Below, one piece after another: positions 17,310 to 26,017 of a DNA stretch of 33,940 nt. Positions within the stretch are counted from its first letter, which is position 1, and every line of letters begins with the position of its first letter. The stretch is from Mycobacterium nebraskense (GTDB lineage Bacteria > Actinomycetota > Actinomycetes > Mycobacteriales > Mycobacteriaceae): NCBI RefSeq assembly GCF_002102255.1, contig NZ_LQPH01000160.1, positions 1-33,940 on the forward strand, given 5' to 3'. The translations under genes were made by a program, and so were the position numbers. The notes beneath the pieces are model-generated. The model did no database searches. It was not told where the DNA came from and worked only from the letters and a program-made list of their open reading frames with translations.

Positions 17310-18533
17310 TCAGACGATATGGACCTTGGGCGAGTACAGGATCCAGCGCCCGCCCTTTTCGTGGAAGGCTTGTTCCTTCGCCATGATCTCGTCGGCGTGG
17401 TTCCACGCGAACAGCAGCGCGTAGTCCGGGTAGGGGTGGGAGAAGACTTCCGGCGGGCACACCGGGACCTTTGAGCCCGGTGTCAGCCGGCCCTGCTTCT
17501 CCGGGGTCGAATCGCACACCATCGGAAGCAGTTCCGAGTCGATGTGGCAATAGTTCATGACCGTGGCGCTGCGCGACGTGGCGCCGTACCCGACGACTCG
17601 CCGCCCGTCGGACCGCAGATCGCGCAGCAGGGTCACCAGGTCCGTGCGGATGCGGTTGATGTCCTCGGAGAATTGGACGAACGTCGCCTCCTCGGCGATC
17701 CCGTCGGCCTTTTCCTGGGCCAGGAATTCCGCCACGGCGGGGCTGGGCTGCCGGCTGCCCGCGCGGGCGACGGTGTAGCGGATGGAACCGCCGTGCAGGG
17801 AAAGGTGTTCGACGTCGACCAATTCCAGGCCGAAGCGCGCCGCCAACGCCTGCACCGAGCGGACGGAGAACAGGTAGAAGTGCTCGTCGTAGATCTGGTC
17901 GAAGTAGACGCAACGCAGGATGTCGGCGAGGTAGCGGTCCTCGAACACGAACAGCCCGTCCGGCGCCAGCAGCAGCTCCGCCCCGCGGAAGATCGAGTCC
18001 AGGTAAGAGATGTGACTGATCGTGTTCGCCGAAAAGATCAGGCTTGCCGGGCCCTCCTTTTCGCGGATGTCGGCCGCGGTCGACTCGTCGAAGAAATCCG
18101 TGCGGACGCGGGCGCCGTGCGCGCGGGCCACCTCGCCCGCCCCGGCGGCCGGGTCGACGCCCAGGTGCCGCACCCCGGCGTCGCTGAGGGTCTTGAGCAT
18201 GACGCCGTCGTTGCTGCCGATTTCGACGACGAACCGGTTCTCATCGTCGGGGATTACGCTGATGATCCACCTGGCGACGTCCTCGAAATGCTTGCGAATC
18301 ACCGCGGATCCCGACGCGCGGTACGGGTAGTCCGCGCGGAACATCTGGCTGGGCGGAACCTCGTCTAGTTGCTGCACCATCGTGCACGACGTGCAGAGGC
18401 CCACCACGAGCCGAAAAAACGGCACCTTGGCGGTCTCTTCGGGTTTCACGAAGGCATTCGAGACCGGCTGGCGTCCGAGGTCGAGTACCTCACGGAGATC
18501 ACCGCCGCAGACGCGGCAACTACGCTGAGTCAA
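17310..18533 (-). CDS. Sugar C-methyltransferase family protein (TylC3/NovU/TcaB9 type)
   Basis: It has 407 residues from a TTG with GAGGGGGAAG just upstream. Three parts are visible: an N-terminal zinc domain (Cys6, Cys9, Cys47, Cys50), a SAM-binding domain with VVEIGSNDG at 102-110, and a C-terminal Rossmann-like domain (RVVGYGATSRS onwards). This is the architecture of NDP-4-keto-deoxysugar 3-C-methyltransferases. As I recall the catalytic set of TcaB9 (Tyr76, His181, Tyr222, Glu224, His225), this protein has Tyr69, His174, Tyr215, Glu217 and His218 with identical spacing. It should therefore build a methyl-branched sugar, probably on a dTDP-4-keto intermediate. The other enzymes for such a sugar are not in the window. 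Homologues may be annotated simply as methyltransferases. It lies downstream of the second glycosyltransferase, 207 bases away. Confidence 0.85.
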   Translation of the reverse strand: MTQRSCRVCGGDLREVLDLGRQPVSNAFVKPEETAKVPFFRLVVGLCTSCTMVQQLDEVPPSQMFRADYPYRASGSAVIRKHFEDVARWIISVIPDDENRFVVEIGSNDGVMLKTLSDAGVRHLGVDPAAGAGEVARAHGARVRTDFFDESTAADIREKEGPASLIFSANTISHISYLDSIFRGAELLLAPDGLFVFEDRYLADILRCVYFDQIYDEHFYLFSVRSVQALAARFGLELVDVEHLSLHGGSIRYTVARAGSRQPSPAVAEFLAQEKADGIAEEATFVQFSEDINRIRTDLVTLLRDLRSDGRRVVGYGATSRSATVMNYCHIDSELLPMVCDSTPEKQGRLTPGSKVPVCPPEVFSHPYPDYALLFAWNHADEIMAKEQAFHEKGGRWILYSPKVHIV

Positions 18534-18597
18534 TACTTCCCCCTCACACTGTCAGGCCCACCCGCATCCAGGAACCCCGGACCAGTACTTAGGTTCA

Positions 18598-18607
18598 TGA
18601 GCCTAGC
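18598..18607 (-). promoter_or_regulatory. Promoter-like decamer before the C-methyltransferase gene
   Basis: Read on the minus strand this is GCTAGGCTCA, identical to 12891-12900 upstream of the first TylF-type gene. TAGGCT as -10 box would give a start near 18593 and a leader of about 60 bases. It suggests the C-methyltransferase gene can be transcribed separately from the glycosyltransferase upstream. Confidence 0.4.
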
Positions 18608-18740
18608 CCCCAAGTTATGCCGTTAGCACCCTTCTGAGGTTTCCAGGAAGCCATTCTGTCAACGTTTGCCGAATCTGTACCCTGTTTCGCCAGTTGAAAC
18701 CCAAATGGTCGATCGGGAAATAGACGGCGGGCGGCGTGCC

Positions 18741-20009
18741 TTAACGCGGCCGGCCGGCCATCGCTTCGAAGAGGTCGGCGGCCATGGCGGCGCTTTCGCT
18801 GGGCTTGGTCATCCGGGTGGCGATCTCGCGGGCCCGGGTGGCGTAGGACGGGGTGAGGGTTTGCCGCAGGTCTGCCACCATGGTTTTGCTGGTGGTCTTC
18901 GAGAAGCGCCGGGCCGTACCGACTTCCAGTCGCTTGACCTGGGCCCCCCAGTAGGGCTGATCCGCCGAGCTCCAGAGGATCAACGTCGGAACTCCGGCGC
19001 GCAGGCTGGCGGCCGTGGTGCCCGATCCGCCATGGTGGACGACCGCGCGGCAGGCGGGGAAGACGGCCGCGTAATTGACGGGGCCGACCACTTTGACGTG
19101 GTCGAAGTGCGGGACTTCGCTGAAATCCGACCCGCCGGCGCAGATCAGTGCGCGTTCGCCCAATTGCGTGCAGGCGGTGCTGATCATCTCGACCATCTCG
19201 GTGGGGGATTCGACCGGGATGCTGCCGCTGGCGAAGCAAATCGGCGGTGTTCCCGCGGCTATCCACGAGGCGACCTCATCGTCGGTGTCTGTCGTCATCT
19301 CCATGGTCAGGGCGCCGACAAAGGGCCGTCGGCCGTCCCATTTCGACCATTCCCGCGCCAGCCCGGGGAAGCACACGTCGTCGTAGCCCTGGATTTCCAG
19401 GGATCGGCGTTCGGCGATCCGGCGGGGCGCCGGACGGGTCGCCGGCGGCAGGCCCAATTCGCGGCGCTGCGCGTTCTCGACGTTCTTCGTCGAGCGCCAG
19501 AACAGCCAATCGACCAGCGTCATGGTGGAGCGGACCACGGGCGCCGGAATGGTCGGCACGAGCTGCCCGTTGGGCCGCATGGGGAAGTGGTGCATGGTGG
19601 CGAACGGAATGTCGTAGTACTCAGCAACATTCGCGGCGGCCTGCTCGAAATTGAGTCCGCTGGAAAGCATGTCGGCGCCGTCGGCCAGCGACAGCAGCGC
19701 GCCGTTGATGTCGTCCCAATAGCGGATGATCGGGTCCCAGACCTTGAGCACCAGCCTGATCGGATCGCGGATCTTCCACGCGTTGCGGAAGAAATCCGTC
19801 CACATGTTGCGCAGAAACTGCTCGTCGAGGAAGTCATGCACTTCCGGGCCGTAGGGGACCGCCGTCAGCCCGGCGGTCTCGGCGAAGCCGACGAGTTCGG
19901 GGGGGACCCCTAGGCGCACCTCGTGCCCCCTGCGGACCAGCTCCCGGCCGACCGCCACCGAAGGCTCGACATCGCCGCGAGTTCCGTAGCAGGCCAGGGC
20001 AAACTTCAT
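18741..20009 (-). CDS. GT-B glycosyltransferase, paralogue of the one at 13909
   Basis: It has 422 residues from the ATG at 20009, preceded by AGGA; an in-frame upstream start at 20060 would add 17 unrelated residues. The N-terminus MKFALACYGTRGDVEPSV and the donor motif HHGGSGTTAASLRAGVP match the paralogue closely and the two are the same length. Here the donor-binding pair Asp350-Gln351 (SADQPYWGAQ) is intact. Two such enzymes are what a basic GPL needs: one sugar on D-allo-Thr and one on L-alaninol. It lies 114 bases downstream of mmpL4b on the same strand, so it may be the tail of the transporter operon. Confidence 0.88.
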   Translation of the reverse strand: MKFALACYGTRGDVEPSVAVGRELVRRGHEVRLGVPPELVGFAETAGLTAVPYGPEVHDFLDEQFLRNMWTDFFRNAWKIRDPIRLVLKVWDPIIRYWDDINGALLSLADGADMLSSGLNFEQAAANVAEYYDIPFATMHHFPMRPNGQLVPTIPAPVVRSTMTLVDWLFWRSTKNVENAQRRELGLPPATRPAPRRIAERRSLEIQGYDDVCFPGLAREWSKWDGRRPFVGALTMEMTTDTDDEVASWIAAGTPPICFASGSIPVESPTEMVEMISTACTQLGERALICAGGSDFSEVPHFDHVKVVGPVNYAAVFPACRAVVHHGGSGTTAASLRAGVPTLILWSSADQPYWGAQVKRLEVGTARRFSKTTSKTMVADLRQTLTPSYATRAREIATRMTKPSESAAMAADLFEAMAGRPR

Positions 20010-20123
20010 TGCGGTCCTAGGTATCGGTCGTCCAGATCGACTTGCAGGGATATCGGTCATTATCTCTGGATCACCGGTGCCGGTTGCGGTTTTGGCGGCG
20101 GCGGCCGGGCGGGCGACACCCGC

Positions 20124-23042
20124 CTAGCGGGACGGCCTCGAGACCGGGATCTCCGCCGTGGGCGCTTCGTCGTAGTCGGATTCACGGTGCAGCAGCGAGC
20201 GCACTAACGGGCGCGGCCCCTCGGACCGAAGCATCCGGCTGGCCGGGCGCGGACGCACCACCTGTGGCCACCAGAACCAGCGCCCCAGCAGGGCGGCGAT
20301 GGTGGGTGTCATGAACGACCGCACCACCAGGGTGTCGAACAACAGCCCGAGGCCGATGGTGGTACCCACCTGACCGATGATTCGCAGGTCGCTCGCCACC
20401 ATCGAGGCCATGGTGAAGGCGAACACCAAGCCCGCGTTCGTCACCACCTTGCCGGTGCCGCCCATCGCCCGGATGATGCCCGTCCGGATTCCGCCGCCGA
20501 TCTCCTCTTTCATCCGGGACACCAGCAGCAGGTTGTAGTCAGACCCAACCGCCAACAGGACGATCACCGACATCGGCAGCACCATCCAGTGCAGCTTGAC
20601 GCCCAGCACGTACTGCCAGATGAGCACCGACATACCGAACGAGGCGCCCAGCGAAACTGCGACCGTGCCGACAATCACCAAGGCGGCCACGAAACTTCGC
20701 GTGATGATGAGCATGATGATGAAGATCAGGCAGAGCGCACCCACCCCGGCGATGAACAGGTCGTATTGGGATCCGTCCCGGAAATCCTTGAAGGTCGACG
20801 CCGTCCCGGCGATGTAGATCTTGGCGCTCTCCAGAGGGGTCGTCTTCAGCGCCTCCTCGGCTGCCGTGCGGATCTGGTTTATCCGCCCCACGCCCTCCGG
20901 CGTGGCGGGGTCGCCCCGGTGCGAAATGATGAACCGCGCCGCCTTCCCGTCCGGGGACAAGAAGTTGGCCATCGCCTTCTTGAAGTCGGCGTTGTCGAAG
21001 ATCTCGGGCGGCAGATAGAAGGAATCGTCGTTCTTGGCCGCGTCGAACGCCTCGCCCATGGCCATGGCGTCCTTGCTGTTACTGGTCATCTGCCCGATGA
21101 CGCCAGACATGGTGCTGTAGTTGGTCAGCAGCATCGCCTTCATGTCCTCGGCCATGGCGATCATCGGCGGATATTGCGCGAGCAGCTCCGGCATCAGCCG
21201 ATCCATGTGGTCGAGGTCGACGAGGAGATCCTTGAGTTTGTCGCTCAAAATGTCTACGCCGTCAAAGGTTTCGAAGATGGCGCGCAGCGACCAACAGATC
21301 GGGATGTCGTAGCAGTGCCGCTCCCAGTAGAAATAGCTGCGGATGGGCCGGAAGAAGTCCTCGAAATTCGCCATGTCGTCGCGCAACTCGTTGACGATGA
21401 CCGTCATCTCGTGGGTCTTCATGATCGAGTCATGCGTGATGCCGGTCAGTCTCTTCTGCAATTCGTACAGGCGCTTCATCGTCGCGATCTGCTGGCCGAT
21501 CAGATCTGCTTGCGCGAGCATGTCTTTCGTGCGGGCCTGGACGTATCTGATGTCCTGACTCATCGTCGCGTTCTGCATGCTCAGCAGGAACGGGATCGAG
21601 GTGTGCTGGATCGGCGTCCCCTCGGGGCGGGTGATGCCCTGGACGCGCGAGATCCCCTTGACGTTGAAGATGCCCTTGGCAAGGCGGTGCAGCACAAGGA
21701 AATCCGCGGGATTTCGCATGTCGTGGTCGGCTTCGATCATCAGGATCTCCGGCATCATCCGCGACTGGGAGAAGTGGCGGTCGGCGGCCGCGTAGCCGAC
21801 GTTCGCCGGGATGTCGCGGGGGATGTACAGCCGGTCGTTGTAGCTGGTCTTGTAGCCGGGCAGCGTGACCAGACCGACCAGTGCGATGGCGATGGTCGCG
21901 ACGAGGATGGGCAGGGGCCAGCGGACGATCGCGGTGCCGATCCGGCGCCACCGGCCGAAGCCGATCTGGCGGGTGGGGTCGAAGAGGCCGAAGCCGCTCC
22001 CGAGCGTCAGCACCGCCGGCACCAGCGTCAGCGCGATCACGACCGAAGCGAACATGCCCACCGCACAAGGCACACCGATGGTCTGGAAGATGGGCATCCG
22101 CGTGAAACTCAGGCACAACATCGCGCCGGCGATCGTCAAACCGGACCCCAAGACGACCGGGGCCACCCCCTGATAGGTGGTGTAGAACGCGGTCTCCCGG
22201 TCATCGCCGGCCTGGCGCGCCTCCTGGTAGCGGCCGAAGAAGAAGATTCCGTAGTCCGTGCCGGCGGCCATCGCTAGCGCCACCAGCAGGTTGATGGCGA
22301 ACGTGGACAGCTGAACCAGGCCGTTGTCGCCGAGGAAGGCGATGATCCCGCGGGCGGCGAAGACCTCGATCCCGACCGTCAACAGCAACATGATCACCGT
22401 GGTGATCGAGCGGTAGACGAACATCAGGACGGCAAAGATGATGATGGCGCCGATCAGCGTCATCTTCAGGATGGAGCGGTCACCACTGCTCTGCATGTCC
22501 GAAATCAGTGCGGCCGGGCCGGTGACATAGGCCTTGAGCCCCGGCGGCGGCGGATTCTTCGCGATGATCTGCCGGACCGCGGCGATCGAGTCCTGGCCCA
22601 GGGTGGTGCCCTGGTTGCCGGCGAGGTTCAACTGGACGTAAACGGCCTTGCCGTCGGGGCTTTGCGCGCCCGCCGCGGTGAGCCGATCGCCCCACAGATC
22701 CTGCACGTGCTCGATGTGCTTGGGGTCGGCCTTCAGCTCCCGAACCAAATGGTCGTAATACTCGTGGGCCTCGTCACCGAGCTGCGACTGCCCCTCGAGC
22801 ACGAGCATCGCGAAGCTGTCCGAGTCCGACTCTTTGAAGTCCCGGCCCATCCGCTGCATGGCCTGTACGGCCGGCGCATCCTGCGGGGCGAGCGGAACGG
22901 AATGCTCCCGACCGACGGTCTCCAGCCACGGCACGAACAGGGTGACCACCAGCGTCAGGCCCACCCACGCGAGGATGATTGGCACCGCGAGCCGGCGGAT
23001 CGACCGCGCGACGACGGGGCGCCGGGTCCGTTCGGTGGTCAT
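20124..23042 (-). CDS. mmpL4b: MmpL-family (RND) lipid transporter, second of a tandem pair
   Basis: It has 972 residues. An N-terminal helix (about 18-39) is followed by a periplasmic loop, a helix bundle, a large central loop with CYDIPICWSLRAIF, and a second bundle. The Asp-Tyr pairs of the MmpL proton relay are present in both halves: Asp263-Tyr264 (GTDYGIFFFG) and Asp835-Tyr836 (GSDYNLLL). In GPL-producing mycobacteria MmpL4a and MmpL4b are both required for GPL assembly and export. The a/b assignment follows gene order after mmpS4. It starts 83 bases after mmpL4a. Confidence 0.93.
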   Translation of the reverse strand: MTTERTRRPVVARSIRRLAVPIILAWVGLTLVVTLFVPWLETVGREHSVPLAPQDAPAVQAMQRMGRDFKESDSDSFAMLVLEGQSQLGDEAHEYYDHLVRELKADPKHIEHVQDLWGDRLTAAGAQSPDGKAVYVQLNLAGNQGTTLGQDSIAAVRQIIAKNPPPPGLKAYVTGPAALISDMQSSGDRSILKMTLIGAIIIFAVLMFVYRSITTVIMLLLTVGIEVFAARGIIAFLGDNGLVQLSTFAINLLVALAMAAGTDYGIFFFGRYQEARQAGDDRETAFYTTYQGVAPVVLGSGLTIAGAMLCLSFTRMPIFQTIGVPCAVGMFASVVIALTLVPAVLTLGSGFGLFDPTRQIGFGRWRRIGTAIVRWPLPILVATIAIALVGLVTLPGYKTSYNDRLYIPRDIPANVGYAAADRHFSQSRMMPEILMIEADHDMRNPADFLVLHRLAKGIFNVKGISRVQGITRPEGTPIQHTSIPFLLSMQNATMSQDIRYVQARTKDMLAQADLIGQQIATMKRLYELQKRLTGITHDSIMKTHEMTVIVNELRDDMANFEDFFRPIRSYFYWERHCYDIPICWSLRAIFETFDGVDILSDKLKDLLVDLDHMDRLMPELLAQYPPMIAMAEDMKAMLLTNYSTMSGVIGQMTSNSKDAMAMGEAFDAAKNDDSFYLPPEIFDNADFKKAMANFLSPDGKAARFIISHRGDPATPEGVGRINQIRTAAEEALKTTPLESAKIYIAGTASTFKDFRDGSQYDLFIAGVGALCLIFIIMLIITRSFVAALVIVGTVAVSLGASFGMSVLIWQYVLGVKLHWMVLPMSVIVLLAVGSDYNLLLVSRMKEEIGGGIRTGIIRAMGGTGKVVTNAGLVFAFTMASMVASDLRIIGQVGTTIGLGLLFDTLVVRSFMTPTIAALLGRWFWWPQVVRPRPASRMLRSEGPRPLVRSLLHRESDYDEAPTAEIPVSRPSR

Positions 23043-23125
23043 GCGGACCCCAAGCGGCTGCTGCTGTCCTGTGTCACGATGTTCCCCACGATTGCGCCGT
23101 CCCGTTACTCAACTGGACCCGCCGC

Positions 23126-26017
23126 TCAGAGCGGCTGCTTCAGCAACAGGGAACGAACCAACGGGCGGGGACCGGTCGGCCGCAGCATGGAACTGGCCGG
23201 GCGGGGACGCACCTGTTGCGGCCACCAGAACCAGCGTCCGAGCAACGCGGCGACCGACGGCGTCATGAACGCGCGGACGATCAGCGTGTCGAACAGCAGG
23301 CCCATGCCGATAGTGGTACCGACCTGACCGATGCTGCGCAGGTCGCTCGCCACCATCGACCCCATGGTGAATGCGAACACCAAGCCCGCGTTGGTCACGA
23401 CCTTTCCGGTGCCGGCCATCGCGCGAATGATGCCGGTGTTGATGCCGGCGGCGATCTCCTCCTTCATTCGTGAGACGAGAAGCAGGTTGTAGTCAGACCC
23501 GACCGCTAGCAGCACGATCACCGAGGTGGATAGCACGGTCCAGTGCAACTGGATATGCAGAATGTCCTGCCAGACGAGCACCGCCAGACCGAATGAGGCT
23601 CCCAGCGAAAGCAATACCGTGCCGACGATGACCATGGCGGCGATGAAACTTCGCGTCATGATCAGCATGATGATGAAGATCAGGCAGAGCGCGGAGACCC
23701 CGGCGATCAGCAGGTCGAATTTCGAACCGTCCACCAAGTCCTTGGTGATCGATGCGGTGCCGGTGAGATAGATCTTCGAATTCTCCAGCGGCGTGCCCTT
23801 GAGCGACTCCTCGGCCGCCGTCTTTATCGCCTCGACACGCGAGAGCCCCTCGGGCGTCGCCGGGTCACCGCGTTGCGAGATGAGCAGGCGAACGTCCTTG
23901 CCGTCCGGTGACAGGAACACGCTCATGATCCGCTTGAAGGCGTCCGAGCCGTTGATGATGCCCGGCGGCAGGTAGAAGGAGTCGTCGTTGCGGGACGCGT
24001 CGAAGGCCTGCCCCATGGCGCTGGGGTCCTTCGCGCTCGAATCCATTTGTCCCATCACGCCGGACATGGTGCTGTGCATGGTCAGCATCATCGTGCGCAT
24101 GCTCTGCATGGTCTCGATCATCGGCGGGATCTGCATCACCAGTTGCGGTAGCAGCGCGTCGAGCTGATCGAGGTTTCCGACCAGATCGCGCAACTTGTCG
24201 TTGACCTCGTCAACGCCGTCGATGGCGTCGAAGATGGATCGGAACGAGAAGCAGATCGGGATGTCGTAGCAGTGCCGCTCCCAATAGAAGTAGCTGCGGA
24301 CCGGTCGGAAGAAGTCCTCGAAGTCCGAGATGTGGTCGCGCAATTCGCTTGTGATTTCCTGCATTTCGTGCGTCTTGGCGACCATCTGATGAGTCGTGGC
24401 GACCAGCTCGCGCATCAGGTCCAGCATGTGCTGCATGACGGCGATCATCTTGCCCATCTCGTTGGCCTGCTTGAGCATGTCGTCCATGCGGTCCTTCTGG
24501 AACGCCATGTTCTGCAGCTGGCTGGCCTGGCCCATGCTGAGGATCCAGGGGATCGTCGTGTGCTGAAGCGGTGCCCCCTCGGGGCGGGTGACGGTCTGCA
24601 CCGACGCGATACCCGGGACCGCGAGCACGCCCTTGGCCAGCTTGTTGATCACCAGCATGTCGGCCGGATTGCGCAGATCGTGATCGGTCTCGACCAAGAG
24701 GATCTCGGGCATCGCCATCCGCGACCCGGGGAAGTGCCGCTCGGCGGCCGCGAACCCCACGTTCGCGGGAATGCTTGCGGGAATGAATTTTTGGTCGTCG
24801 TAGCTGGGCCGGTAGTTCGGCAGGGTCAGCAACCCGATGAGCGCGACGGCCATCGTCGCGATGAGAATGGGCGCGGGCCACCGGACGATGGCCGTGCCGA
24901 TCCGGCGCCACCGGTGCACCGTGATAGCCCGCTTGGGCTCGAACAGCCCGAACCGGGCGCCGGCGGCGATCAGCGCCGGCCCCAGCGTCAACGCGACGAG
25001 TACGGCGATCGAGATGCCGACGGCACACGGGATGCCCAGGGGCTGGAAATACGGCAACCGGGTGAAGCTGAGGCACAGCACGGCCCCGGCGATGGTCAGA
25101 CCCGACGCCAGGACGACCTTGGCCACGCTGGCGTAGGTGGTGAAGAACGCCATTTCCCGGCTTTCACCGGCCCACCGCGCTTCTTGATATCGGCCGACGA
25201 AAAATATTCCGTAGTCCGTCCCCGTCGCAATCACCGCGGCCACCAATAGGTTGACGGCGAAGGTGGTAAGGCCGACGATGCCCAAATGGCCCAGTAATGC
25301 GACCATTCCCCGGGCGATTTGCAATTCCAGCCCGACTATCAATAGCAGAAGAATTACGGTGACGACCGAGCGGTAGACCAGCAGCAGGGTGATGAAGATG
25401 ACCGCCAGGCTCACCAGGGTGACCAGCGCGACGGTCTTCTGCCCGGCGATATTCATGTCGGCGATGATCGGGGCCGGGCCGGTGACGTAGACCTTGAGAC
25501 CCGGCGGCGGGTCCGCCTGCTGCACGATCTTTCGGATCGCCGCCACGGACTGGTCGCCGGCGCTGCCGCCCTGGATGCCGTTGAGGTTCACCTGCACATA
25601 CGCGGCCTTGCCGTCGGCGCTTTGCGCGGCGCCCCTGGTGAGCGGGTCGCCCCAGAAGTTCTGGACGTGCTGCACGTGCTGGTGATCGGCTTCCAGTTGC
25701 TTGACGAGCCGGTCGTAATACAGGTGCGCGTCGTCGCCGAGGGGCTGCTGACCCTCCAACAGGATCATGGCCAGGGCGCCCGTATTGGTTTCCTTGAAAT
25801 CGGTGCCCAGGCGTTCCATCGCCTTGAACGACGGCGCACCGATCGGGTTCAGCGGTACGGCGCGCTCTTGCTCGACCTGCTCCAGGGACGGAACGCCGAT
25901 GCTGATGAGGACGGCGATCGCCAGCCATCCCAAAATGATCGGCACGGAGAATCGGCGGATCATCCGTGCGAAGAATGGTGGAGACGTCGGTTCCGTCGCC
26001 AAATCCCGGTTACTCAT
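23126..26017 (-). CDS. mmpL4a: MmpL-family (RND) lipid transporter, first of a tandem pair
   Basis: It has 963 residues from the ATG at 26017, which overlaps the mmpS4 stop in an ATGA, showing translational coupling; a longer frame to 26104 would overlap mmpS4 needlessly. The architecture is as in its downstream paralogue, with Asp268-Tyr269 (GTDYGIFFVG) and Asp842-Tyr843 (GSDYNLLL) as the proton-relay pairs and the loop motif CYDIPICFSFRSIF. The two MmpL genes share long, nearly identical stretches, especially in the last 250 codons, and clearly arose by duplication. The role is assembly or export of GPL across the inner membrane together with MmpS4. Confidence 0.94.
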   Translation of the reverse strand: MSNRDLATEPTSPPFFARMIRRFSVPIILGWLAIAVLISIGVPSLEQVEQERAVPLNPIGAPSFKAMERLGTDFKETNTGALAMILLEGQQPLGDDAHLYYDRLVKQLEADHQHVQHVQNFWGDPLTRGAAQSADGKAAYVQVNLNGIQGGSAGDQSVAAIRKIVQQADPPPGLKVYVTGPAPIIADMNIAGQKTVALVTLVSLAVIFITLLLVYRSVVTVILLLLIVGLELQIARGMVALLGHLGIVGLTTFAVNLLVAAVIATGTDYGIFFVGRYQEARWAGESREMAFFTTYASVAKVVLASGLTIAGAVLCLSFTRLPYFQPLGIPCAVGISIAVLVALTLGPALIAAGARFGLFEPKRAITVHRWRRIGTAIVRWPAPILIATMAVALIGLLTLPNYRPSYDDQKFIPASIPANVGFAAAERHFPGSRMAMPEILLVETDHDLRNPADMLVINKLAKGVLAVPGIASVQTVTRPEGAPLQHTTIPWILSMGQASQLQNMAFQKDRMDDMLKQANEMGKMIAVMQHMLDLMRELVATTHQMVAKTHEMQEITSELRDHISDFEDFFRPVRSYFYWERHCYDIPICFSFRSIFDAIDGVDEVNDKLRDLVGNLDQLDALLPQLVMQIPPMIETMQSMRTMMLTMHSTMSGVMGQMDSSAKDPSAMGQAFDASRNDDSFYLPPGIINGSDAFKRIMSVFLSPDGKDVRLLISQRGDPATPEGLSRVEAIKTAAEESLKGTPLENSKIYLTGTASITKDLVDGSKFDLLIAGVSALCLIFIIMLIMTRSFIAAMVIVGTVLLSLGASFGLAVLVWQDILHIQLHWTVLSTSVIVLLAVGSDYNLLLVSRMKEEIAAGINTGIIRAMAGTGKVVTNAGLVFAFTMGSMVASDLRSIGQVGTTIGMGLLFDTLIVRAFMTPSVAALLGRWFWWPQQVRPRPASSMLRPTGPRPLVRSLLLKQPL

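Noticed and set aside
20589..22277. 562-codon plus-strand ORF opposite mmpL4b
   Set aside because: It lies wholly antisense to a well-supported transporter gene. The product is His/Arg/Asp-rich, without motifs or hydrophobic structure.
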